From Devosia sp. ZB163 (GTDB taxonomy: Bacteria > Pseudomonadota > Alphaproteobacteria > Rhizobiales > Devosiaceae): a stretch of DNA of 64,000 nucleotides. Below are positions 17,606 to 26,278 of this stretch, piece by piece. Made by a program: the position numbers and the translations under genes. The stretch lies in contig NZ_JAQRMY010000001.1 of NCBI RefSeq assembly GCF_028613635.1, positions 1,406,331 through 1,470,330 on the forward strand, given 5' to 3'. How positions within the stretch are numbered: position 1 is the stretch's first letter; each line of letters starts with the position of its first letter. Under the pieces are notes generated by a model. The model ran no database searches. It was not told the DNA's origin and saw only the letters and a program-made list of their open reading frames with translations.

Positions 17606-17724
17606 ATGTCAGGGGTCCGGAAACGTTGGATTTGACCAAAAAATGGGGGCCCGAACCTCGATCTACAAGCTTGAGGGCAGGCGAGCAATGCAGCTCGCGC
17701 CACATCGCCCCACATTGGTGAAGA

Positions 17725-19011
17725 TCACCCCGTGACCCGCTCGATCTCTGCGCCCACCGCGCTCAGCTTGTCCTCGAGCCGCTCGAAGCCGCGATCGAGG
17801 TGGTAGATCCGGTTGACCACCGTCTCGCCCTTGGCCGCCAGTCCCGCGATCACCAGTGACACCGAGGCGCGCAGGTCTGTCGCCATCACCTGAGCGCCCT
17901 TGAGCCGCGGCACGCCTGTGACCGTCGCCACCTGGCCGTCGACCTTGATGTCGGCGCCGAAGCGGGCGAGTTCGGCCACATGCATGTAGCGGTTCTCGAA
18001 GATCGTCTCGCGGATCTGCGAAGTGCCGTTGGCCATCGTCATAAGCGCCATGAACTGGGCCTGTAGGTCCGTCGGGAAGCCCGGGAAAGGCTGCGTCTCG
18101 GCGTTCACCGCCTGGATGCCGTTGCCGTTGCGATGGATGCGGATGCCCCTCGCCTCGGGCGTGACGCGCACGCCGGCCGCGCCGAGCGTGTCGAGCGCTG
18201 CCTGGAGGTGCTCGGGCCGCGCGTTCTTCAGCAGCACCTCGCCGCCGGCCATCGCTGTCGCCATGGCGTATGTCCCGGCCTCGATGCGGTCGGCCACCAC
18301 CGTATGGGTCGCGCCGTGCAATTCGTCGACACCCTCGATGGTCAGCGTTCGGGTGCCAATGCCGTCGATCCTGGCGCCCATCTTGACGAGGCACTCGGCC
18401 ACGTCTGTCACTTCGGGCTCCGTCGCCGCATTCTCGATGACCGTCGTGCCCCTCGCCAGCGTCGCCGCCATCATCAGCACGTGCGTCGCGCCCACCGTGA
18501 CCTTGGGGAACACGACGTGGCCGCCGCGCAGTCCCCCCTTGGGCGCCCGGGCGACGACGTAGCCCTCGTCGATATCGATCTCGGCCCCGAGCTCCTTGAG
18601 CCCCGTGAGGAAAAGATCCACCGGCCGCGTGCCGATGGCGCAGCCGCCCGGCAGCGACACGCGCGCCTCATGCGCCCGTGCCAGCAGTGGCCCGATGACC
18701 CAGAAGCTCGCCCGCATGGTCGAGACCAGCTCGTAGGGCGCCGTGGTATCGACGATCTCGGCTGCCTCGAGCGTCATGCGCTGGCCTTCGAGCGTCGCCG
18801 CGCGCCGGCCATGCACGGCAATGTCGACGCCATGGTTCTCGAGGATCTTCTCGAGCTGGTTGACGTCGGCGAGCCGCGGCACGTTCTCGAGCACCAGCGG
18901 GTCCTTGGTCAGGAGCGACGCGATCATCAGCGGAAGCGCCGCATTCTTGGCGCCCGAGATCGGAATTTCGCCGCGCAGCTCGTTGCCGCCGACCAGACGG
19001 ATGCGATCCAT
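17725..19011 (-). CDS. murA: UDP-N-acetylglucosamine 1-carboxyvinyltransferase
   Basis: MurA transfers enolpyruvate from PEP to UDP-GlcNAc, the first committed step of peptidoglycan synthesis in the cytoplasm. The protein has 428 residues. The N-terminus ([20 protein letters not shown]) has the substrate-contacting Lys22-Asn23 pair, and the active-site loop [13 protein letters not shown] carries the catalytic Cys124, the residue that fosfomycin alkylates. Everything looks normal. A small conserved gene lies 39 bp upstream and DUF2948-hisD downstream in the same direction. Confidence 0.97.
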   Translation of the reverse strand: MDRIRLVGGNELRGEIPISGAKNAALPLMIASLLTKDPLVLENVPRLADVNQLEKILENHGVDIAVHGRRAATLEGQRMTLEAAEIVDTTAPYELVSTMRASFWVIGPLLARAHEARVSLPGGCAIGTRPVDLFLTGLKELGAEIDIDEGYVVARAPKGGLRGGHVVFPKVTVGATHVLMMAATLARGTTVIENAATEPEVTDVAECLVKMGARIDGIGTRTLTIEGVDELHGATHTVVADRIEAGTYAMATAMAGGEVLLKNARPEHLQAALDTLGAAGVRVTPEARGIRIHRNGNGIQAVNAETQPFPGFPTDLQAQFMALMTMANGTSQIRETIFENRYMHVAELARFGADIKVDGQVATVTGVPRLKGAQVMATDLRASVSLVIAGLAAKGETVVNRIYHLDRGFERLEDKLSAVGAEIERVTG

Positions 19012-19050
19012 GATTCTTGCCCCGACTATGGGCCGTGCGGCCCCAGTGCC

Positions 19051-19242
19051 CTAACGATCCGAGTCACTATCCCGGTTCGGCGGCGCCTGCCCGGCGCCGC
19101 TGCCGGAAGATTGAGTATCAGACTTCTCTTTACCGCCCGTTGCCGCCCGTGCCCGGGCCTGCTCCTTGCGGCGCTTGAGGTTTTCCCGGAGCTTTGCGGC
19201 CAATCTTTGCTCGCGATCGGTTTGCGACAAGCTCATCTCCAT
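19051..19242 (-). CDS. Small charged hypothetical protein upstream of murA
   Basis: A short leftward frame of about 63 residues that ends 39 bp before murA. The first half is strongly basic and helical (TDREQRLAAKLRENLKRRK), the second half is serine/glycine/aspartate-rich and probably disordered. Short proteins with the same basic LRxNLKRRKxQAR pattern recur at this position in related genomes as far as I recall. The start is uncertain: ATGs at 19242 and 19236 are equally likely. No function is known; coexpression with murA is likely from the spacing. Confidence 0.65.
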   Translation of the reverse strand: MEMSLSQTDREQRLAAKLRENLKRRKEQARARAATGGKEKSDTQSSGSGAGQAPPNRDSDSDR

Positions 19243-19397
19243 CGCCCGCCATGATCGGGGCGGGGCGTTGCACATCTACCACCGGCGCAGCCGGGATGCA
19301 GTGTTTCCCTCGCACGTTTTTTGGCCTTGCGTGACCGCGCACCCTGTGGCACTAACCCGCCACGCCGCCGGGGCCCCGCCCCCGACCCGCCGCGTCT

Positions 19398-19472
<75 letters not shown>

Positions 19473-19521
19473 TTCCCCCACCTGCGAAAACCTATCGACG
19501 CCGGCACGCTTGCGGGGGCTG

Positions 19522-20244
19522 CTAGGCCGCGGCGATGAGGGTGCGGGTGTAGTCGTTGGCGATTTCGCCGGCGCGGAGTTGGTCGCGGGTCAGGGTTTCC
19601 ACCGGCTGGGCGTTGCGCATGACCATGAGGCGTTCGCACATGTAGCTGATGACCGCGAGGTCGTGGCTGACGATGACGAAGGTGAGGCCGAGCTCTTTCC
19701 GCAAGCGGTTGAGAAGGTTGAGGATTTCGGCCTGGATTGAGACGTCGAGGGCGCTGGTCGGCTCGTCGAGGAGGAGGAGTTTCGGCGAGAGAGCGAGGGC
19801 GCGGGCGATGGCGACGCGCTGGCGCTGGCCGCCGGAAAGCTCGTGCGGGAAGCGGAACTGGAACTTGAGGCCGCCGAGGCCGACGAGCTCGAGGAGTTCG
19901 GCCGTGCGCCGCTCCGGGTTCGGTAAGCCGTTGATTCGCATGGGTTCTGCGACCTGCTGGCCGATGACGTAGCGCGGGTGCAGCGAGGAGTAGGGGTCCT
20001 GGAACACCATCTGGACGACGCGGGCGAGCTGCTTTCGCGGCGTTTTTCTGATGTCGAGGCCGTCGACCTTGATGGTGCCGGACCATGAGCCGTTGAGGCC
20101 CATGACGGTGCGCAGGATGGTCGATTTGCCCGATCCGGACTCGCCGACGAGGCCGAAACTCTCGCCGGACCGGACTGTAAGTCCGGTGTTTCGCACGGCG
20201 ATCTTCCCCGAAAAGTCTACGTTGAGGTCATGAACTTCCAGCAT
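19522..20244 (-). CDS. Peptide/nickel-type ABC transporter, second ATP-binding protein
   Basis: ATPase of 240 residues of the OppF/DppF group. Walker A GESGSGKST is near 34-42, the signature LSGGQRQRVAIARAL near 137 and Walker B LLLLDEPTSALDVS near 157. It is shorter than typical OppF (about 300-330) because the C-terminal oligopeptide-transporter extension is nearly absent. It is the last gene of an operon of XRE regulator, GAF protein, solute-binding protein, two permeases and two ATPases, and starts four bases after dppD-like. The likely cargo is a peptide, opine or similar small molecule (inference). Confidence 0.92.
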   Translation of the reverse strand: MLEVHDLNVDFSGKIAVRNTGLTVRSGESFGLVGESGSGKSTILRTVMGLNGSWSGTIKVDGLDIRKTPRKQLARVVQMVFQDPYSSLHPRYVIGQQVAEPMRINGLPNPERRTAELLELVGLGGLKFQFRFPHELSGGQRQRVAIARALALSPKLLLLDEPTSALDVSIQAEILNLLNRLRKELGLTFVIVSHDLAVISYMCERLMVMRNAQPVETLTRDQLRAGEIANDYTRTLIAAA

Positions 20245-20248
20245 GCGT

Positions 20249-21091
20249 TCAGGCCTCCGCCCAGCTGGCTTGCCGATTCAGCACCGGCAGGGGCTCGAGC
20301 GAGCCGTTGATATGGGGGAGACACGAAAGTAATCCCCGCGTGTAGGGGTGCTGCGCCTCGCTCAACCGGCTTGCCTCGATCGTCTCGACGATGCGGCCGG
20401 CATACATGACGATCACCCTGTCGCAGAACTTCGATACGAGGTTGAGGTCGTGGCTGATGAAGATCAGCCCCATGCCGCGGCGCGCGACCAGCTCGTCGAG
20501 AATCGAGAGCACCTGGGTCCGCACGGTGACGTCGAGCGCCGAGGTGGGTTCGTCCGCGATGAGCAGGTCCGGTTCGCGTACCACCATCATGCCGATCATG
20601 ACGCGCTGGCCCATGCCGCCCGACAACTCGTGCGGATAGAGGTTGAACACGCTCTCGGGGTCGCGGATGTGGACGGACTCCAGCACGGCGATGGCGCGGG
20701 CGCGCGCCTCGCGATGGCCGACCTTGCGGTCGCCGATGCGGATGGCCTCGACGATCTGCTTGCCCACGGTCATCACCGGGTTGAGCGAGAACTTGGGGTC
20801 CTGGAGGATCATCCCCATGCGCCCGCCGCGGAGCGACCGACGCAGGCGAGGGGAGGCGGCCTTGAGGTCGATGCCGTCAAAGCTCATGCGGTCGACGCTG
20901 ACCCTGGCATAGGGCGGCAGCACGCCGAGCAGCGAGCGGCCGGTGAGGCTCTTGCCCGAGCCGCTCTCGCCGACGATGCCGAGCTTCTCGCGCCCGAGCG
21001 TGAGGGAGACGCCGCGTACGGCATCGTTGTAGCCGCCTTCGTCGTTGCGGAAGGCGACGTGGAGGTTCTCGATCTCGACGAGGTTGCTCAT
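20249..21091 (-). CDS. Peptide/nickel-type ABC transporter, first ATP-binding protein
   Basis: ATPase of 280 residues of the OppD/DppD group. Walker A GESGSGKS follows the start by about 38 residues; the signature appears as HELSGGMGQRVMIGM and Walker B as LLIADEPTSALDVT. The C-terminal end contains HPYTRGLLSCLPHING, the normal OppD-type extension. The start is the ATG at 21091, which overlaps the stop of the permease gene (ATGA); the frame is open further upstream but only in the shadow of that gene. Works with the next ATPase as a heterodimer. Confidence 0.93.
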   Translation of the reverse strand: MSNLVEIENLHVAFRNDEGGYNDAVRGVSLTLGREKLGIVGESGSGKSLTGRSLLGVLPPYARVSVDRMSFDGIDLKAASPRLRRSLRGGRMGMILQDPKFSLNPVMTVGKQIVEAIRIGDRKVGHREARARAIAVLESVHIRDPESVFNLYPHELSGGMGQRVMIGMMVVREPDLLIADEPTSALDVTVRTQVLSILDELVARRGMGLIFISHDLNLVSKFCDRVIVMYAGRIVETIEASRLSEAQHPYTRGLLSCLPHINGSLEPLPVLNRQASWAEA

Positions 21092-21987
21092 TTGCGCTGC
21101 CTCAGGTGCGGGTCGAGCAGGTCGCGCAGCGCGTCGCCGAGCAGGTTGAAGCCGAGCGAGACGATGAAGATCGCGGCGCCCGGGATGGTGGCGATCCACC
21201 ACTGGTCAAAGATGAACTTGCGGCCGGTGGAGATCATCGCGCCCCACTCGGGCAGCGGCGGTTGCGCGCCCAGCCCGATGAAGCCGAGGCCGGCGGCGGT
21301 GAGGATGATGCCCGCCATGTCGAAGGTCATGCGCACGATGACCGAGCTCAGGCACATCGGGATGACGTGGAAGACGATGATGCGGAACTCGCTGGCGCCG
21401 GCGAGGCGCGCTGCGTTGACGTAGTCCGAGTTGCGGACGACCAGTGCCTCGGCGCGGGCGAGGCGCGCATAGGGCGGCCAGGCGGTGAGCGTGATGGCGA
21501 GCGCCGCGTTGACGATCCCGGGCCCGAGCGCCGCGACGAACGCGAGTGCCAGCAGCAGCTTCGGAACCGCGAGGAAGATGTCGGTGATGCGCATGAACAC
21601 CGCATCGACCCAGCCGCCGACCGTGCCGGAGACCGCGCCGATGATGAGCCCCACCGGCGCCGAGGTGACGATGACTAGAGCGACGATCAAGAGCGTCAGG
21701 CGCGAGCCGTAGATCAGGCGCGAATAGATGTCGCGGCCGAGCTCATCGGCGCCGAACCAGTATTCGGCACTGGGGGCGGCAAGGCGGGAGGTGAGATTGG
21801 GGAGGTACGGATCGTGCGTCGCGAGCCAGGGTGCGAAGGCCGCCGCGAACAGCAGCAGCAGCACGATCACCAGTCCGGCGACGCCGAGCGGGTTGCGCAT
21901 GAAGCGGCGCGCAAAAAGCTTGAACTCGGCCCAGCGGGCGGCACGGACGGCGTGGCGCGGATCGGCCGCGATTTCGGTGGTGCTCAT
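21088..21987 (-). CDS. Peptide/nickel-type ABC transporter, second permease
   Basis: DppC-type inner membrane permease, 299 residues, with an N-terminal OppC_N segment, six membrane spans and the EAA loop (ARAEALVVRNSDYVNAARLAGAS, quoted in part) where the ATPases dock. The ATG at 21987 overlaps the stop of the first permease by four bases. The frame runs far upstream without a stop but in the shadow of the first permease gene. Both permeases together form the transport channel for the solute delivered by the binding protein at 23255-24865. Confidence 0.93.
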   Translation of the reverse strand: MSTTEIAADPRHAVRAARWAEFKLFARRFMRNPLGVAGLVIVLLLLFAAAFAPWLATHDPYLPNLTSRLAAPSAEYWFGADELGRDIYSRLIYGSRLTLLIVALVIVTSAPVGLIIGAVSGTVGGWVDAVFMRITDIFLAVPKLLLALAFVAALGPGIVNAALAITLTAWPPYARLARAEALVVRNSDYVNAARLAGASEFRIIVFHVIPMCLSSVIVRMTFDMAGIILTAAGLGFIGLGAQPPLPEWGAMISTGRKFIFDQWWIATIPGAAIFIVSLGFNLLGDALRDLLDPHLRQRK

Positions 21988-23018
21988 CGACGGAGCTCCC
22001 GGGATCTGGGGTCGAGGACGCGATAGAGCACGTCGCTCAGCATGTTGAGCAGGACGAACACGATGCCGACGAGCAGCGTGCCGCCAAGCACGGCGTTCAT
22101 GTCGGCCGCGAACAGCGAGGAATAGATGTAGTTGCCGATGCCGGGCCACGAGAAGATCGTCTCGACCAGCACCGAGCCCTCGAGCAGCCCGCCATAGCTT
22201 AGCGCGATCACCGTCACGAGCGGGATCGCGGCATTGCGCAGCGCGTGTCCGGCGACGACGCGGAACTCGCTCGCGCCCTTGAGGCGGGCGGTGAGCACAA
22301 ACTCGCGGCTCAGCTGGTCCAGCATCACCGAGCGCGTCATGCGGGAAATGTAGGCGAGGCTGTAATAGCCGAGCAGCAACGCCGGCAGGATCATGTGGCT
22401 GACGGCATTGGCGAAAATCTCCCACTCGCCGGCGAGGGCGCTGTCGATGAGGATCGAGCCGGTGACGCGATCGACCACGCCGACGTAGAACACATCGAGC
22501 TGGCCCGGTCCCGACACCCAGTCGAGCAGGTAATAGAAGACGAACAGCCCGACGAGGCCGAGCCAGAAGATCGGCACGGAGTAGCCGACGAGCCCGATGA
22601 CGCGCAGCACGTGGTCGGGCCACTTCTCATGCCAGTAGGCCGAGGCGACGCCCATCGGCACGCCCAGCACCACGCCGATGACGAGGCCGATGGTGGCGAG
22701 CTCGAGCGTCGCGGGGAAGAAATTGACGAGGTCGGTAAGCACCGGGCGCGAGGTCGAGAAGGATGTCCCGAAGTCGCCGCGCAGGAGCTTGCCCAGGTAT
22801 TCGATGAACTGCTGCCAGAGCGGCTTGTCGAGCCCCAGCTCGAGATAGACCTTCTGGTAGACCTCCGGCGTCGCCTTCTCGCCGACGATCGACAGCACCG
22901 GATCAATCGGCAGCACGCGGCCGATGAAGAAGGTGAGCGCGGCAAGGCCGACCAGCGTGATTGCGACGCTGAGCAGCCAGGAGGCGATATCGATGAACAG
23001 GCGGAGCGAGCGGTTCAT
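21984..23018 (-). CDS. Peptide/nickel-type ABC transporter, first permease
   Basis: DppB-type permease, 344 residues, six membrane spans, with the DppB-like N-terminal region LPIDPVLSIVGEKATPE and the EAA loop around TARLKGASEFRVVAGHALRN (quoted whole). The ATG at 23018 is chosen because upstream sequence belongs to a palindromic repeat (23064-23220), which separates this gene from the binding-protein gene. Despite that insertion, the direction and order make it part of the same transport operon. Overlaps the second permease by ATGA. Confidence 0.93.
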   Translation of the reverse strand: MNRSLRLFIDIASWLLSVAITLVGLAALTFFIGRVLPIDPVLSIVGEKATPEVYQKVYLELGLDKPLWQQFIEYLGKLLRGDFGTSFSTSRPVLTDLVNFFPATLELATIGLVIGVVLGVPMGVASAYWHEKWPDHVLRVIGLVGYSVPIFWLGLVGLFVFYYLLDWVSGPGQLDVFYVGVVDRVTGSILIDSALAGEWEIFANAVSHMILPALLLGYYSLAYISRMTRSVMLDQLSREFVLTARLKGASEFRVVAGHALRNAAIPLVTVIALSYGGLLEGSVLVETIFSWPGIGNYIYSSLFAADMNAVLGGTLLVGIVFVLLNMLSDVLYRVLDPRSRELRR

Positions 23019-23063
23019 TGCACTCAAGCGATGCAGGCCTTTGACTTCATTGCTTCGGGCGTC

Positions 23064-23220
23064 GCCTTCTCCCCTTGTGGGAGAAGGTGCCCGAAGGGCG
23101 GATGAGGGGTTCTCTCCACGTACTGGTCGCCCGTCGCGTTCGCTCCGTGCGCGCAACCCTAGGGTTGCGGGACCCCTCATCCGGCGCTTCGCGCCACCTT
23201 CTCCCACAAGGGGAGAAGGC
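23064..23220. repeat. Type A palindromic repeat inside the ABC operon
   Basis: A 157-bp element bounded by inverted arms: GCCTTCTCCCCTTGTGGGAG at the left and its reverse complement at the right end. Inner arms of the form GCGGATGAGGGG / CCCCTCATCCGGCGC follow. It lies between the solute-binding-protein gene and the first permease gene. A close copy is at 51187-51343 and a shorter relative at 38347-38500. RNA from it could fold into a long hairpin and might lower expression of the distal genes or protect the upstream message. Confidence 0.85.
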
Positions 23221-23254
23221 AGGGGACGCCGGCGGCGAACCGCCGGCCTCAGTA

Positions 23255-24865
23255 TTATTCCTTCGTCACGCCGCCGTAGCGGTCGTCCGAGAAGGTGATG
23301 CCGAGGACGACGCCCTTGACGTCGGAGCGCATGGCGACCTTGCGGCTGTCCTGGAACATGAACACGAACGGCGAGGTGTCCGTGTGCAGGCGCTGGGCTT
23401 CGTCGTAGAGCGCCTTGCGCTTGTCGACGTCCTGCTCCTGAACGGCCTGGTTCACGAGCTCGGAGACCTTGCCCGAGTTCCAGCCGAAGCGGTCGGCGAG
23501 GTTGCCCTTGGTGCCATCGGGATCCGACGGATCATGGTTGCCGAACGCCTTGGCGTTGGAGTGCGGATCGGGATAGTCCGGACCCCAGAGGCCGAACCAG
23601 ACGTCGAGATCGTGCGAGCGATAGCGGTCGAGCCAAGGGCCGCCGTCGACGACCTGCAGGTCGAGGTCGACGCCGATCTGGCTCAGCGTGGCCTGCACGG
23701 CCTGAGCGTAATCGGGGTAGGGCGGCACGTTCCAGACGACGGTCTCGAGCTTGATCGGCGTCGCAACGCCGGACTCGGCGATCAGCGCCTTGGCCTTCTC
23801 GATATCGAGCGAGTAGGGGTTGTAGTCGATGCCACCGCCCAGGAACCCGTCCGGGATCATGGTCTGGTGCACCTTGATGGTGCCCTTGCCGATGGTGTCG
23901 GCGATGCCCTGGTAGTCGACGCCGTACTTGATGGCTTCCACGACCTTCGGGTTGCTCAGCGCTTCGTTGCGAACGTTGAGGCCGAAATAGTACATCGTGG
24001 AGGAAACGCCCTCCTGCACCTGGATGTCGGCATTGCCGGCAAGGGCGCCGATGTCATCGGGGCCGAGCTTGTTGGCAATGTCGATGTCACCCTTTTCGAG
24101 CGCGAGACGCTGCGTCGCCGATTCCGGCATGTGCTGCAGGAAGACGCGATCGACGCCCGGAGCGGTGCCCCAGTAGTTCTCGTTGCGCGAGAGCAGGATC
24201 GAAACCTTCGGATCCCACTTGGTCAGCACATACGGGCCCGAACCAGCCGAGTTCTCGGACTTCAGCCAGGCGTTGCCGTAGTCGTTGGTGCCGGCTTCGG
24301 TCTTGCCTTCGTGCTGCTTGACGATGGCCGAGTCGACGATGCCGCCGGTGAAGGACGAGAGCACGTAGAGCACGAAGCTCGGGGCGTACTTCTGGTCGAC
24401 GACGAGCTGCAGGGTCTGCGGGTCGATCGCCTTGATGTTCTCCGCCACGTTGTCCTTGTTCAGGCCGAACTGGGTCAGGATGAACGAGATGCGGCTGTCG
24501 AGCAGGATGACGCGCTGCAGCGAGTATTCGGCGTCGGCTGCCGTCACCGGATTGCCCGAGGCGAACTTGGCGTTCGGGTTCATCTTGAAGGTGAAGGTCT
24601 TGCCGTCTTCCGACACCGTCCAGCTTTCGGCGAGGACGCCGGTGATCTTGGTCGGATCGGCCGGATCGAAGCTGACCAGCGGCTGGTAGATCTGCTGGCT
24701 GGCGAGCACGCCGCCGACTTCCGACACTTCGGCCGGATCGAGCGTGATGATGTCGTCGATCGCGTCGGCGATGACGAGGGTATTCTTAGGTGTTTCGGCA
24801 ATCGCGCCGGACGCGGTCATCACCGCGCCGACGGCGACCGCCATAAGCGTCTTGAACAAACGCAT
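23255..24865 (-). CDS. Peptide/nickel-type ABC transporter, solute-binding protein
   Basis: Periplasmic binding protein of family 5 (SBP_bac_5: DppA/OppA/NikA), 536 residues. A Sec signal peptide is clear: basic MRLFK, a hydrophobic core and cleavage after AIA at about residue 23. The family features LNPxxx-like block (IITLDPAEVSEVGG) and the late motif VDLDLQVVDGG are present. The ATG at 24865 is preceded by a good GGAGA ribosome binding site. It is not a lipoprotein. It captures the solute for the permeases downstream; the ligand is not evident, though a peptide, amino-acid derivative or polyamine conjugate is possible. Confidence 0.93.
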   Translation of the reverse strand: MRLFKTLMAVAVGAVMTASGAIAETPKNTLVIADAIDDIITLDPAEVSEVGGVLASQQIYQPLVSFDPADPTKITGVLAESWTVSEDGKTFTFKMNPNAKFASGNPVTAADAEYSLQRVILLDSRISFILTQFGLNKDNVAENIKAIDPQTLQLVVDQKYAPSFVLYVLSSFTGGIVDSAIVKQHEGKTEAGTNDYGNAWLKSENSAGSGPYVLTKWDPKVSILLSRNENYWGTAPGVDRVFLQHMPESATQRLALEKGDIDIANKLGPDDIGALAGNADIQVQEGVSSTMYYFGLNVRNEALSNPKVVEAIKYGVDYQGIADTIGKGTIKVHQTMIPDGFLGGGIDYNPYSLDIEKAKALIAESGVATPIKLETVVWNVPPYPDYAQAVQATLSQIGVDLDLQVVDGGPWLDRYRSHDLDVWFGLWGPDYPDPHSNAKAFGNHDPSDPDGTKGNLADRFGWNSGKVSELVNQAVQEQDVDKRKALYDEAQRLHTDTSPFVFMFQDSRKVAMRSDVKGVVLGITFSDDRYGGVTKE

Positions 24866-24918
24866 GACAGTCTCCCTGGTTGAAGTCGTCCGGCGGAGGC
24901 CGCCGGCAGTCGCAGTCG

Positions 24919-25434
24919 TCATCTCTCGCTGATCCCGTGGGGGAGCTTACTGATCCCCTGGAAGGTGAAAGTCAGCGCAGCGATGGGTAGAAGGGTGTCG
25001 ATCTCGGCGAGGACCGCCGGCGTGAAGATGCCGGCATCGCCCAGCAGCGCCACGACGCCGCGCGTTTCGCCGGCGATTACGATGGGGAAGCACGAGCAGG
25101 CGCCATAGCCCATGGCGACGAGCCCGTCGGTCTCGGGCAGGAAGGCGGCCATGCCGGCGACACTGTCGCCGATGACAGGCTTCATCTGCCCCAGGATGGT
25201 GTTGTTCCAGACGTCATCGCCCACCGGATCGACATTGCCCACGGGGAAGTCGACCGGGTTGGACGTGCCGATGCGGTGCGTGACGGTCTTGTCGGGCGCC
25301 GTTGCGATGAAGGTCGCGGTGCGGACGCCGGGGACGGCCGTGAACAAGGCCGACAGCACGGCGAACAGCTCGGAGGGCCCGGCGGCGAGCGCGGCCTTGA
25401 GCTTTGCGGCAATGGCGGGATCGATCACGCTCAT
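24919..25434 (-). CDS. GAF domain-containing protein
   Basis: A 171-residue protein that is essentially one GAF-like sensory domain (residues about 20-160; features include GDSVAGMAAFLPETDGLVAMGYGACSCFP, quoted only in outline as an Ala/Gly-rich core with a CSCFP motif, and the later ETRGVVALLGDAG). GAF domains bind small ligands. No output domain is attached. It overlaps the XRE-cupin regulator by four bases (ATGA) and precedes the transporter genes, so it may sense or hold the transported compound, or act with the regulator (inference). The Cys pair in CSC could bind a metal but nothing proves it. Confidence 0.78.
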   Translation of the reverse strand: MSVIDPAIAAKLKAALAAGPSELFAVLSALFTAVPGVRTATFIATAPDKTVTHRIGTSNPVDFPVGNVDPVGDDVWNNTILGQMKPVIGDSVAGMAAFLPETDGLVAMGYGACSCFPIVIAGETRGVVALLGDAGIFTPAVLAEIDTLLPIAALTFTFQGISKLPHGISER

Positions 25435-26036
25435 TCGGGGAACAGCCTCATGGTGCCGACCCAGAGTTCGAGCGCCTCGTCGGTGCCGATATTGGTCCCG
25501 CGGTGCGGCTTGCGGCTGTCGAAATGGAGCGTGTCGCCGGGACCCAGCCGGTATTCGACGCCATCGACCTCGTAGAGCATCTCGCCCTTCACGAGGAAGA
25601 TCAGGTCCTCGCCCTCGTGGCTCATCATCTCGGACTCGTGGCCGGGCGGCACGTGCGAGAGGCAGGCGTTGAGCTGCGCCTCGGGGAAGCCGCGCTCGAG
25701 GAACTCGTAATAGCGCGAGGTGCCGCCGACCTTGTAGGTCTGGCGCTGGCCCGAATGGCTGACGACGCTGTGCTGCCGGGCCGGGGCCGTTGAAACGAAC
25801 TGGTCGACGCTGGTCTCGAGCGCCTTGGCCAGGTTGTAGAGCGAGGCCAGCGACGGCGTGGAGATGCCGCGTTCGATCTGGGAGATGAAGCCGATGGTGA
25901 GGTTGGCCTCGTCGGCGACCTGCTGCTGGGTCTTGCCCAGCGCCTTGCGGCGATCCTTCAACCGCGAGCCGAGACTCGGATCGATCGGTGCAGCCGGATC
26001 GGCCTCGGAACGCTTCTCAAACTTCAATACTGGCAC
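25431..26036 (-). CDS. XRE family transcriptional regulator with cupin sensor domain
   Basis: A 201-residue repressor-type protein: helix-turn-helix at about 23-77 (LKDRRKALGKTQQQVADEAN then GFISQIERGIS) and a C-terminal cupin_2 barrel at about 115-190 (HEGEDLIFLVKGEMLYEVDG, GDTLHFDSRKPHRG). This arrangement is seen in regulators such as PuuR and MltR-like proteins that sense a metabolite in the cupin. It is the first gene of the operon, so it probably controls itself and the transporter. A perfect palindrome 16-30 bp upstream of the start (26052-26066) is the likely binding site. Confidence 0.9.
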   Translation of the reverse strand: MPVLKFEKRSEADPAAPIDPSLGSRLKDRRKALGKTQQQVADEANLTIGFISQIERGISTPSLASLYNLAKALETSVDQFVSTAPARQHSVVSHSGQRQTYKVGGTSRYYEFLERGFPEAQLNACLSHVPPGHESEMMSHEGEDLIFLVKGEMLYEVDGVEYRLGPGDTLHFDSRKPHRGTNIGTDEALELWVGTMRLFPE

Positions 26037-26051
26037 GAACGACCCCGCGAT

Positions 26052-26066
26052 TTTAGTGACACTAAA
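26052..26066. promoter_or_regulatory. Palindromic operator upstream of the XRE-cupin regulator
   Basis: TTTAGTG-A-CACTAAA is a perfect 15-bp inverted repeat, 16-30 bp upstream of the XRE-cupin ATG and in the only AT-rich spot of the region. Its size and symmetry suit a dimeric HTH_3 protein, and its position would block initiation, so autoregulation of the whole transporter operon is the simplest reading. Confidence 0.7.
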
Positions 26067-26144
26067 TTAGCCGGAGAAGGAGTCAACGGATTCCATTGTC
26101 GCGGCAGTGGGAATGGCAGCGGGAGGGGCTGGTGCTTGCCGCGC

Positions 26145-26255
26145 CATCCCATGGGTCCGCGGGGCAGGCCCGGACGACGGTGGCAACGGGCGAGGTCAGC
26201 GAACACGGCCGGCAACGGAACGCCATCATCCCCGGGCTTGACCCGGGGACCCATT
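26145..26255. repeat. Intergenic inverted-repeat element
   Basis: A stretch of about 110 bp bounded by ATGGGTCC at the left and GGACCCAT at the right, with internal GGGCAGGCCCGG and CCCCGGGCTTGACCCGGGG. The pattern (a ccgggctTGacccgggg core with GGACCCAT ends) is common in Hyphomicrobiales intergenic DNA. It occupies most of the gap between the XRE-cupin gene and the 3' end of the epimerase gene. Confidence 0.6.
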
Positions 26256-26278
26256 TCTCGGCACGCGCCGAACTGGCC

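Noticed and set aside
23075-24883. Long plus-strand open frame of 602 codons
   Set aside because: Antisense shadow of the solute-binding-protein gene and the type A repeat; no recognisable domain, while the minus strand has a signal peptide and family motifs.
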